Positions 1-5,681 of a stretch of DNA of 7,448 bases are shown here, one piece after another (position 1 is the stretch's first letter; every line of letters begins with the position of its first letter). The position numbers were made by a program, and so were the translations under genes. The stretch lies in NCBI GenBank assembly GCA_003551805.1, contig PUNR01000081.1, positions 1 to 7,448 of the forward strand, in the 5' to 3' direction. Source of the stretch: Loktanella sp. (GTDB taxonomy: Bacteria; Pseudomonadota; Alphaproteobacteria; Rhodobacterales; Rhodobacteraceae). The notes under the pieces are model-generated. The model worked only from the letters and a program-made list of their open reading frames with translations, was not told the DNA's origin and ran no database searches.

Positions 1-119
1 CCGGTGACGTGTTCACCAAATCCCAGCTGGAAGGCTACATGGCGCTGCGCTGGGAAGAGGTTTACGCCTACGAACACACACCGCACCCGATCGAATACAA
101 GATGTATTACAGCTGCTGA
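1..119 (+). CDS. glnA: Glutamine synthetase type I, C-terminal end (partial)
   Basis: This is the last 38 codons of an open frame that enters from the left edge; codons are in phase from base 3 and the TGA is at 117-119. The tail reads with the typical type I glutamine synthetase ending: a Trp-Glu-Glu-Val segment, then EHTPHPIEYKMYYSC at the very end. The enzyme joins ammonia to glutamate using ATP and is the main entry point for ammonium in the cytoplasm. The catalytic core and the adenylylation tyrosine lie outside the window, so activity and regulation cannot be judged. In alphaproteobacteria the gene usually follows glnB, which would be to the left. A strong terminator begins 20 bases after the stop. 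Confidence 0.87.
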   Translation, partial: GDVFTKSQLEGYMALRWEEVYAYEHTPHPIEYKMYYSC

Positions 120-138
120 TCACAGCCTGATCGCGAAG

Positions 139-175
139 AAACCCCGCCTGTTCAGTCAGGCGGGGTTTTTTATTT
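139..175 (+). terminator. Rho-independent terminator of glnA
   Basis: A perfect 12-bp stem (AAACCCCGCCTG at 139-150 with CAGGCGGGGTTT at 157-168) closes a 6-base loop. It runs straight into a T-rich tract (166-175), the classic intrinsic terminator form. The opposite strand has a weaker T-rich run after the same stem, so it may also stop the exonuclease gene converging from the right. Confidence 0.92.
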
Positions 176-281
176 GCGGGACTGCGGTGACGGGATGACA
201 AAAATATCCGTCGAATGACGTAAACAAGTGGTCATATCGTAGTCTGGTGTTGGGCGAAATCTACTTGGGGCGAGCTGAAAA

Positions 282-890
282 TCACGCCATATCTGACGGG
301 TCGAGTTTTTCTTGCTGGAGAAGGGACTGAACGACGTATGCAACGCAGAGCGCATCGTCCAAAGCATCATGCCCCTTAAGCGGTGGATGCGCGACGTTGA
401 AGTAATCGGACAATGAATTGCTGCGGGTCTTTTTTAGGTCGTCATATGGCATCCCTGCCTTGAGCAGAAGATCGCAAGCATTGCCAAACTGAGTGATAGG
501 AACGGGTGGTACGAGTCCCTCAACATAGCAACTGATCGCGACCATATTGAACTCGTCTTTTCCCCACGACCAAAGCCGCATACCTAAAGCAAAATGCTTA
601 ACGCGTTCAAGTGCTTCGTGAAGGCGTAAACCCTCCCGTTCAATATCTACGTCCGCGATTCCGGTCAGTTTTGTAAAGAATGGATCAAGCATGACCCTTT
701 CGCCGCGACGATCACGGGGGATGACATACAAGCGCAATGTGTCAAGTATCGGGAAGTCGTTCTCAAGGCCTAACTTTATCACGCCGATCTGAGCAACGAC
801 CGGATCCGGATCATATGGACCGCACCAGAAGCGTGATGGCGCTCCTTCAGCCGTCAAGAACTCACAATCGAAAATCAAGGCATGCTTCAT
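282..890 (-). CDS. DEDDh-family 3'-5' exonuclease (ERI-1/RNase T/DnaQ fold)
   Basis: This 202-residue protein carries the metal-binding motifs of the DEDDh exonuclease superfamily. Motif I is D8-C-E10 after a beta strand (ALIFDCEF). A motif II region follows Trp-Ser-Trp-Gly with Asp112. Motif III is H174-D-A-L-D-D179, the His-x4-Asp arrangement. Such enzymes trim 3' ends of RNA or single-stranded DNA with two divalent metal ions. The W-S-W-G-K-D pattern is more like the ERI-1-type exoribonuclease branch than a polymerase proofreading subunit, but the substrate cannot be read from sequence. The ATG start is preceded by AAAGGAG (900-906) with nine bases of spacing. The gene stands alone. Its base composition is near 50% GC in the stretches I counted, clearly below its neighbours, which suggests recent acquisition. 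Confidence 0.75.
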   Translation of the reverse strand: MKHALIFDCEFLTAEGAPSRFWCGPYDPDPVVAQIGVIKLGLENDFPILDTLRLYVIPRDRRGERVMLDPFFTKLTGIADVDIEREGLRLHEALERVKHFALGMRLWSWGKDEFNMVAISCYVEGLVPPVPITQFGNACDLLLKAGMPYDDLKKTRSNSLSDYFNVAHPPLKGHDALDDALCVAYVVQSLLQQEKLDPSDMA

Positions 891-994
891 TTCGCTGTTC
901 TCCTTTAGAATGGTAAGCCTCTGCTCAGCACGCCAACGTCGGCAATCTCAGCATGGTTCCACACAAGCCTCTCAGGTATTAGACTTCACCCAAC

Positions 995-1023
995 AAAAAA
1001 AGCGCGGACCTTTCAGCCCGCGC
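995..1023 (-). terminator. Rho-independent terminator of bioY
   Basis: On the minus strand GCGCGG (1018-1023) pairs with CCGCGC (1002-1007) across a 10-base loop. Seven consecutive T follow (opposite A at 995-1001). It begins 27 bases beyond the bioY stop, ends that transcript, and separates bioY from the exonuclease gene. Confidence 0.85.
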
Positions 1024-1049
1024 CACTCAACTCTCAGCTTCGCCTGCGC

Positions 1050-1655
1050 TTACTTGCGCGCGTCGCCGATCAGCTTCCACAGACCGGGCACCAGAAGTGC
1101 GGCCAGACCCAGTTTCAGCGCATCGCCCAGCAGGAACGGTGTCAGGCCCCATGCCAGAATCGGTGCCTCCAGTCCGTAAAGCACCGCCAGCCACGCCAGA
1201 CCCGGCACATAGATCAGCACATTGCCTGCCAACATCGCCAGCGCCATCAGCACGACCGACCGGTCCCAGCCCGCGCGTGCGGCAAAACCCAGCGCCAGCG
1301 TCGCCAGCACATAGCCAACCAGATAGCCGCCGGTGCTGCCCATCATGTAAGACAGGCCATTCAGATCAGCGGTCGAGCTTTGGAACACGTCAAAACCCAG
1401 CATCCCGACAATCATCCAGCCCATGATCGTCGCCAGACCCAGACGCGGGCCGTAGGCGGCACCGATGGTCAGCACGGCGAATGTGCCCATGCTGATCGCG
1501 ACGGGGCTGCCGGGCACCGGTACTTTGATCTTGGCCATCACGGCCAGCAGCACGATGCCCATAACCACCATCAGCGCCTGCTTGACGCGCAAGGCGGTGC
1601 CGCTGGATGGGCCGAAAGCCTCGGTCAGGACTCTGTCATTCAATGCGAGGGCCAT
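1050..1655 (-). CDS. bioY: Biotin transporter BioY (ECF substrate-binding component)
   Basis: This 201-residue, very hydrophobic protein has about six predicted membrane segments between residues 27 and 195. BioY hallmarks are visible: the KVPVPGSPV segment (44-52), GS-TGGYLVGY (106-115), GNVLIYVPGLAWL (144-156) and the late G-D-A-L-K stretch (177-181). BioY is the biotin-capturing membrane S-component of energy-coupling factor transporters. It works either with the BioM ATPase and BioN or, in many species, alone. No bioM or bioN is in the window and a terminator follows directly, so this is probably a solitary BioY. Length is normal for the family. The ATG start has a purine-rich site (AGGGGAGAG, 1661-1669). 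I found no BioR-type TTATMKATAA box upstream. Confidence 0.93.
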   Translation of the reverse strand: MALALNDRVLTEAFGPSSGTALRVKQALMVVMGIVLLAVMAKIKVPVPGSPVAISMGTFAVLTIGAAYGPRLGLATIMGWMIVGMLGFDVFQSSTADLNGLSYMMGSTGGYLVGYVLATLALGFAARAGWDRSVVLMALAMLAGNVLIYVPGLAWLAVLYGLEAPILAWGLTPFLLGDALKLGLAALLVPGLWKLIGDARK

Positions 1656-1726
1656 CTGCCGCTCTCCCCTATTTTGTTAACTCGTGTATTTATTGCCGAT
1701 GCTGCGGCGCGGCGCAAGCAAAGCCT

Positions 1727-1762
1727 GTAGGGCGGGGTTCACCCCGCCGCCCTGACGTAATC
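1727..1762 (+). repeat. GTAG-headed palindromic repeat (REP-like), copy 1
   Basis: GTAG (1727-1730) is followed by the palindrome GGCGGGG-TTCA-CCCCGCC (1731-1748), a 4-base spacer, and TGACGTAATC (1753-1762). Copy 2 at 6719-6750 has the same order: GTAG, an 18-bp palindrome and the same TGACGTAATC tail, without the spacer. A GTAG tetranucleotide next to a short palindrome is the form recognised by REP-associated tyrosine transposases; assignment to that class is inference. The repeat overlaps the last codons and stop of the DUF6314-like gene. Confidence 0.6.
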
Positions 1763-2161
1763 TGTCACCGATGTATAATCCTTGCGCGGGCCAGTGACAT
1801 TCCATGTGGCACGCCAATCAGGCCAGCGGGTAAAGTCGTAGACAACCGTATAGTGATCTTCCCCACAGGGGTGATCGGTGCCAGCCGCCTGCCCCGCTGG
1901 CGTAAAACTGTGGAAATCGCGCCCGTCAGCGAAACGCACCAGCACCAGATTCTGCCGAAACTGCCAACGGTAGCTGCGTGTCGCCGTCATCGGGGCTGCA
2001 TCGCCAAAGCGCATTTGCCCGTTTTCGACATAGTCCAGCAGATCATCCCCGACCGGCGTCAACACAGCGGTGCCGGTGAAATCACCCCGCATTTGCCCGT
2101 GCCGGTCATCAATCCGGCGCGTTAACTGCCACATTCCTGCAAAATCACCACGCCCCGGCAC
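1739..2161 (-). CDS. DUF6314-like protein of unknown function
   Basis: This 140-residue protein resembles the small DUF6314 family common in Rhodobacterales. Family-like features are FAGMWQLTRRIDDR near the start (7-20), an FADGRDFHSF strand, HPCGEDHYTVVYDF (97-110) and a closing WNVTGPRKDY (120-129). No catalytic function is known to me. There is no signal peptide or membrane segment. The open frame extends to an ATG at 2252-2254, but that would overlap the purB start. I chose the GTG at 2159-2161 because AAGG lies eight bases before it and the recognisable domain begins just after. The stop TGA (1739-1741) sits inside the palindromic repeat 1727-1762, so the last residues (VRAAG) are encoded by the repeat. 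bioY follows 83 bases downstream on the same strand. Confidence 0.65.
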   Translation of the reverse strand: MPGRGDFAGMWQLTRRIDDRHGQMRGDFTGTAVLTPVGDDLLDYVENGQMRFGDAAPMTATRSYRWQFRQNLVLVRFADGRDFHSFTPAGQAAGTDHPCGEDHYTVVYDFTRWPDWRATWNVTGPRKDYTSVTDYVRAAG

Positions 2162-2182
2162 CGCAACATCCTTGTTCTTGGG

Positions 2183-2211
2183 TTGAGGCTTGGCCCCTTC
2201 CCTTTTATGAC
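2183..2211 (+). promoter_or_regulatory. Possible sigma-70 promoter for purB
   Basis: TTGAGG (2183-2188) and TATGAC (2206-2211) are separated by exactly 17 bases and lie about 40 bases before the purB ATG. Each matches four of six consensus bases. Prediction by eye only. Confidence 0.35.
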
Positions 2212-2252
2212 GCAAAGGCAGGCTGCTGCCCAGATCAATCAAAAGGTGTCCC

Positions 2253-3557
2253 ATGATCCCACGTTATTCCCGCCCCGAAATGACCGCCATCTGGGACCCC
2301 GCCACCAAGTTCCGCATCTGGTACGAGATCGAGGCCCATGCCTGCGACGCCCAAGCCGCCATCGGCGTGATCCCCGCCGACAACGCCGCCGCCGTGTGGA
2401 AAGCCAAAGACGTGGCGTTCGACGTCGCCCGGATTGATGAAATCGAGGCCGTGACAAAACACGACGTCATCGCCTTTCTGACCCATCTGGCCGAGATCAT
2501 CGGGCAGGATACCGCGCGTTTCGTGCATCAGGGCATGACATCATCCGATGTGCTGGACACGACATTCAACGTGCAGCTTGTCCGCGCGACCGACCTGTTG
2601 CTGGCTGGCATGGACCGTGTGCTGGCGGCGCTGAAAACCCGCGCGCTGGAACATAAAGACACCGTGCGCATCGGGCGCAGCCACGGCATTCATGCCGAAC
2701 CCACAACGATGGGCCTGACCTTTGCACGATTCTATGCTGAAATGGACCGTGGCCGCGCCCGTCTGGTCCATGCCCGTGCGGAAATCGCCACCGGTGCTAT
2801 TTCCGGCGCTGTCGGCACTTTCGCCAACATTGACCCCAGTGTCGAAGAACATGTCTGCGCCCAGCTTGGCCTGACACCAGAACCGATCAGCACGCAGGTC
2901 ATTCCCCGCGACCGGCACGCGATGTTCTTTGCCACGCTGGGTGTCATCGCATCGAGCATCGAAAACATCGCGATTGAGATCCGCCACATGCAGCGCACCG
3001 AAGTGCTGGAAGCCGAGGAGTTTTTCTCTGCCGGGCAAAAAGGCAGCTCTGCCATGCCGCATAAGCGCAACCCTGTGCTGACAGAAAACCTGACCGGCCT
3101 TGCGCGTCTGGTGCGGATGTCGGTGGTGCCTGCGATGGAAAATGTGGCCCTTTGGCATGAACGCGATATCAGCCATTCGTCGGTCGAACGCGCCATCGGG
3201 CCGGATACGACGATCACGCTGGATTTCGCGCTACACCGTTTGGCGGGTGTGATCGAAAAGCTGGTGATCTATCCCGACAACATGCTGGCTAATATGAACA
3301 AATTCCGCGGCTTGGTGATGTCGCAGCGCGTCCTGCTGGCGTTGACACAGGCGGGTGTGAACCGCGAAGACGCCTATAAACTGGTGCAGCGCAATGCGAT
3401 GCGGGTCTGGGAACAGGGTGCCGATTTCAAGACCGAATTGCTGGCAGATGCCGATGTTCTGGCCGCACTTTCCCCCGAGGAGATCGAAGAGAAATTCGAT
3501 CTCGGGTATCACATGAAACACGTTGATACGATTTTCGCGCGGGTCTTTGGCGCGTAA
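2253..3557 (+). CDS. purB: Adenylosuccinate lyase
   Basis: This 434-residue cytoplasmic enzyme of the fumarase/aspartase superfamily cleaves SAICAR and adenylosuccinate, releasing fumarate, in de novo purine synthesis and the AMP branch. Visible signatures are an N-terminal MIPRYSRPEMTAIW, K69-H70-D71, TSSDVLDT (96-103), GRSHGIHAEPTT (141-152) with the catalytic-base histidines, and the superfamily signature GSSAMPHKRNP (264-274) in the flexible loop carrying the catalytic serine. The C-terminal third (R284-V340, then MSQRV at 356-360) is also typical. The length is standard and the frame intact. The ATG is preceded by AAAAGG (2240-2245). It appears monocistronic: a divergent gene lies to the left and luxI converges from the right. 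Confidence 0.96.
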   Translation: MIPRYSRPEMTAIWDPATKFRIWYEIEAHACDAQAAIGVIPADNAAAVWKAKDVAFDVARIDEIEAVTKHDVIAFLTHLAEIIGQDTARFVHQGMTSSDVLDTTFNVQLVRATDLLLAGMDRVLAALKTRALEHKDTVRIGRSHGIHAEPTTMGLTFARFYAEMDRGRARLVHARAEIATGAISGAVGTFANIDPSVEEHVCAQLGLTPEPISTQVIPRDRHAMFFATLGVIASSIENIAIEIRHMQRTEVLEAEEFFSAGQKGSSAMPHKRNPVLTENLTGLARLVRMSVVPAMENVALWHERDISHSSVERAIGPDTTITLDFALHRLAGVIEKLVIYPDNMLANMNKFRGLVMSQRVLLALTQAGVNREDAYKLVQRNAMRVWEQGADFKTELLADADVLAALSPEEIEEKFDLGYHMKHVDTIFARVFGA

Positions 3558-3562
3558 TAAAT

Positions 3563-3608
3563 CGGCGGTTCTATCCGGGCGGGACCACGCCCGGATCACA
3601 ACCCGCCG
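3563..3608. terminator. Hairpin between convergent purB and luxI
   Basis: An inner perfect 9-bp stem (ATCCGGGCG 3573-3581 with CGCCCGGAT 3588-3596, 6-base loop) is extended by an outer stem (CGGCGG 3563-3568 with CCGCCG 3603-3608, plus TT/AA beside a single-base bulge). It fills the 54-bp gap between two converging stop codons. There is no T-tract on either strand, so it is a transcript-end or insulating structure rather than a textbook intrinsic terminator. Confidence 0.55.
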
Positions 3609-3611
3609 GCG

Positions 3612-4274
3612 TCAAAGCGGCGATTGCGCGTAAAGCGGCTGTTCGTAAGCTGACACCGTTTCAGTACGCTTACTTGGTTTCGGGGCAATCTTGCCCGTGA
3701 CATCCATGCTCATCGCGACATAACGGCGACCATCATCGGCGTTGATGTAGGGTTCGCCAATCATGCGCGGCGCATAGCCGATCTTGCGCAGCGCACGCAG
3801 CAGGGACGGACGGCTAAGCGCCATCATCTCGGTCGCGCCCTGATCGCGGGCCTGTTCGGCCAGACCTTCAACAATCAACGACAGGCATTGACCGGACACA
3901 GCCGGATCCTTGATGTCCGATGACACCACAACACGGGTACATTCCCAGACATTTGCAGTCACCATGATCTGATCGACGATTGTATCGGGAATGCCGATGA
4001 TCTTGCCTTCGACCGCATCGCGCAACATATAGGTATGCGCACCCCAGCGTGCTGTAGTCGCCATGGCGCGGCCACCACCGATCACTTTGCCATCCTGCAA
4101 AACCAACGAATAATAAGCCTGCGGGTTGTCATACTGGTCCATCTCGACCGCATCATCATGCGGGATATCCCAGCCTAGCTGGTCCACGAAGAACTGTTTG
4201 CGCAACGCCAGATATTCGAAAAACGCCGTTCCGTGGCGGTGCAGTTGTGTCAGATTGAATGTGATCTTTTCCAT
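3612..4274 (-). CDS. luxI: Acyl-homoserine-lactone synthase (LuxI family)
   Basis: This 220-residue protein has the invariant residues of LuxI-type synthases in order: R25, F29, W35, D46, D49, R69 in GGGRAM, then E111 and R114 in WECTRVVVS. These enzymes join the amino group of S-adenosylmethionine to an acyl-ACP and lactonise the product to an N-acyl-homoserine lactone signal. The WDIPHDDAVEMDQYDNPQ segment (35-52) and TYMLRDAVEG (81-90) resemble the Roseobacter synthases. The tail after residue 193 is polar and probably disordered. The acyl chain made cannot be predicted reliably. The ATG has AGGG just upstream, and an in-frame TGA about 30 bases upstream excludes a much longer start. It lies 124 bases downstream of luxR on the same strand, with a distinctive AT-rich leader between. 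Confidence 0.93.
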   Translation of the reverse strand: MEKITFNLTQLHRHGTAFFEYLALRKQFFVDQLGWDIPHDDAVEMDQYDNPQAYYSLVLQDGKVIGGGRAMATTARWGAHTYMLRDAVEGKIIGIPDTIVDQIMVTANVWECTRVVVSSDIKDPAVSGQCLSLIVEGLAEQARDQGATEMMALSRPSLLRALRKIGYAPRMIGEPYINADDGRRYVAMSMDVTGKIAPKPSKRTETVSAYEQPLYAQSPL

Positions 4275-4398
4275 AAGTCCCTCGATGCTATAATAGGCGA
4301 GTCATCAACACGCATCGCACCTCTTGGTTGCGACACCTCCTCATTACGGACAAATTATGTCTAATTGTATTAAAATACGGCAACAAGTGCACGTTACG
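4275..4398 (-). promoter_or_regulatory. luxI upstream control region with inverted repeats
   Basis: The 124-base gap between luxR and luxI is AT-rich (about 38% GC over 4321-4380) and dense in signals. GTATT-AA-AATAC (4367-4378) is an inverted repeat. ATTA-cg-GACA-AATTA-TGTC-TAAT (4343-4365) is a second, imperfect one. On the minus strand GTTGCCG-N8-TACAATTA (4384 down to 4362) matches a motif in the luxR intergenic region. A strong Shine-Dalgarno-like GAGGAGGTG lies far upstream of luxI with no annotated gene to serve. This is a plausible site for LuxR control of luxI; no consensus lux box was recognised. Confidence 0.4.
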
Positions 4399-5007
4399 TC
4401 AAATTAGGCCGAACTGATTTGCCAAAGCGGCCGCCTGACTGCCTGTTTTTGCACCAAGCTTTAATTTGGCATTTTTCAGACGCTGCTTGATCGCTCCTTC
4501 GCTCACACTCAACGCATGCGCGATTTCCTTGAGCCGCTTACCATCCTTCACCATCCCCAAAGCTTCAAGCTCTGCACGGGTCAGATTCGTCGGTGGCGCG
4601 GTCTCTTTGTGGCGCCGGGTGATGTAGGCGTGCAGCAACTTGACCTCAAGATCGGTATATTCGCGGTCCGCCCGTGTGAAAGATGCGAAGGAACGTTGCC
4701 CCCCGGCAGCAGCGTCAGTGACGGCAACGGTCACGCCGTAGCGCAGCCCGAAGCTGCGCGCCTGCAGGATTACACGCTTTGGATCGTCCAGTTCAAACTC
4801 GCTCCAGCGTCTTGATCCACTGTTGCCATAGGCCCAGCGAACGGTCGGATCAAACAGCATAAACCGTTGTTTTGTATAGTGTTCTACCCAGTCAGAAGGC
4901 AGTTCATTGACCTCTTCCATCGGAAAGGCGAAACCTATCCGCAGGGCGATATAATGCCCTGATGGTGCCAGCTGCACAATGTCATCAGGGCCCAATAGTG
5001 CGGACAT
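4399..5007 (-). CDS. luxR: LuxR-type quorum-sensing transcription factor
   Basis: This 202-residue regulator has an N-terminal autoinducer-binding domain (about 10-135) and a C-terminal HTH of the LuxR/GerE type (about 142-202). The six residues nearly invariant in signal-binding LuxR proteins are present: W40, Y44, D53, P54, W68 and G91. The HTH starts with LTRAE (142-146) and runs through LKEIAHALSVSEGAIKQRLKNAKLKLG (159-185). It should bind the acyl-homoserine lactone made by the adjacent LuxI, dimerise and control target promoters. At 202 residues it is shorter than TraR-like proteins (about 235) because the N-terminus begins close to the core. An in-frame stop 12 bases before the ATG fixes this start, and AGAGGAAG (5012-5019) is its ribosome-binding site. 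It is upstream of luxI on the same strand and divergent from a paralogue. Confidence 0.93.
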   Translation of the reverse strand: MSALLGPDDIVQLAPSGHYIALRIGFAFPMEEVNELPSDWVEHYTKQRFMLFDPTVRWAYGNSGSRRWSEFELDDPKRVILQARSFGLRYGVTVAVTDAAAGGQRSFASFTRADREYTDLEVKLLHAYITRRHKETAPPTNLTRAELEALGMVKDGKRLKEIAHALSVSEGAIKQRLKNAKLKLGAKTGSQAAALANQFGLI

Positions 5008-5143
5008 TAAACTTCCTCTGGCCGGTCAGATGCGACAAAGCCCTTGTTGATGATCTACTGTTGCCGCTAAACTTACAACTACTGATGACGACAAACACTA
5101 TCGCCGGATTACCCGACATAGCAACCTGAAAGCGAGTAGCTAC
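5008..5143. promoter_or_regulatory. Divergent luxR / HTH-less paralogue control region
   Basis: These 136 bases must hold promoters for both divergent genes. On the plus strand TGTTGCCG-N7-TACAACTA (5059-5081) closely matches the luxI upstream motif. It contains GTTG-N12-CAAC (5060-5079), a 20-bp partly palindromic element of lux-box length. ACTACTGATGA (5079-5089) lies beside it. No confident -35/-10 pair was found. Confidence 0.4.
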
Positions 5144-5632
5144 ATGCCTAATACCGACCTTGAACTCAGCTCTATACTGGGTGAATTCAAGGACCGCGCA
5201 GCCGCAGGTTATGCTTTGGGATTGCATATCAATTTTACGACTCCGGCTTATTTCTTTCAAAGCTATCCTCGCGGATGGCTTGACCATTATTCAAACTCTG
5301 GGCTTTTGGTCAATGACCCTACCGTATCATGGTGTTTTGAAAACACAGGGTTTTGTAGATGGTCCGATCTGGATGACCCGGCTGGCATTTTGACGCAGGC
5401 CGCCGGATACGGCATGAAGTACGGGATCGTTTACGCCACCAACGCAGGTGACACCCACAGCATGTCGGGCTTTGCCCGCAGCGACCGCGAATATAACGAC
5501 GATGAAATCGCTGAAATTGTGTCCCGGTTTGATAAATTGCATGCCGCCACCAGCAGTCAGGCGTCGCTGTCCACATCGACGGTCGAACAGCTGAAAAAAA
5601 TGTCGATCATGGTCACGCATCCCGGGTCATGA
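5144..5632 (+). CDS. LuxR-type autoinducer-binding protein lacking the HTH domain
   Basis: This 162-residue protein aligns along its length with the autoinducer-binding domain of the adjacent LuxR. Shared blocks include WLDHYS...NDPTV (45-61), RWSDLDDP (72-79), GYGMKYG (88-94) and SGFARSDREY (108-117). All six signal-pocket residues are kept (W45, Y49, D58, P59, W73, G94). The protein ends at the linker (STSTVEQLKKMS, 143-154), where the HTH would begin. No HTH remnant follows: only 49 bases separate it from fliG, so this is a clean loss, not a frameshift. By analogy with TrlR of Agrobacterium, a truncated TraR that blocks TraR through heterodimers, it may titrate the signal or antagonise LuxR; this is inference. 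The ribosome-binding site is weak, and base composition in the first half is low (about 42% GC at 5221-5280). Confidence 0.8.
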   Translation: MPNTDLELSSILGEFKDRAAAGYALGLHINFTTPAYFFQSYPRGWLDHYSNSGLLVNDPTVSWCFENTGFCRWSDLDDPAGILTQAAGYGMKYGIVYATNAGDTHSMSGFARSDREYNDDEIAEIVSRFDKLHAATSSQASLSTSTVEQLKKMSIMVTHPGS

Positions 5633-5642
5633 CCGCGCGCTG

Positions 5643-5657
5643 CTAACGGTTTGTTTA
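5643..5657 (+). promoter_or_regulatory. Degenerate CtrA-like site upstream of fliG
   Basis: CTAA-N7-TTTA (5643-5646 and 5654-5657) resembles the alphaproteobacterial CtrA box TTAA-N7-TTAA with one mismatch per half. It lies 25 bases before the fliG ATG. In Rhodobacterales CtrA controls flagellar genes and is linked to quorum sensing, so the place is apt, but such AT-rich half-sites occur by chance. Confidence 0.27.
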
Positions 5658-5680
5658 CAGCCTGCCCTGTAGGGTGGCTG
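5658..5680 (+). promoter_or_regulatory. Hairpin enclosing the fliG ribosome-binding site
   Basis: CAGCC (5658-5662) pairs with GGCTG (5676-5680) and CCC (5665-5667) with GGG (5672-5674), with small internal bulges and a TGTA loop. The only Shine-Dalgarno-like sequence, AGGGTGG (5671-5677), is inside the right arm, and the ATG starts two bases after the stem. Folding would hide the site and could lower or regulate translation. Confidence 0.4.
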
Positions 5681-5681
5681 T

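Noticed and set aside
1656..1738. BioR operator or biotin-responsive riboswitch before bioY
   Set aside because: No TTATMKATAA-like box is present, and no biotin riboswitch class is known to me; the only structure there is the GTAG repeat.
1607..2125. Plus-strand open frame of 172 codons across bioY and the DUF6314-like gene
   Set aside because: It runs antisense to two recognisable genes, has no family features and is expected in GC-rich DNA.
2162..2254. Longer DUF6314-like start at the ATG 2252-2254
   Set aside because: It would overlap the purB start, has no good ribosome-binding site and adds a polar stretch without family similarity; GTG at 2161 fits better.
2541..3176. Minus-strand open frame of 211 codons inside purB
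   Set aside because: The plus strand holds an intact, well-conserved purB; the antisense product has no recognisable domain.
4389..4394. GTGCAC palindrome near the luxR stop as a tra/lux-box half
   Set aside because: Only six bases, with no extended dyad symmetry; too short to support.
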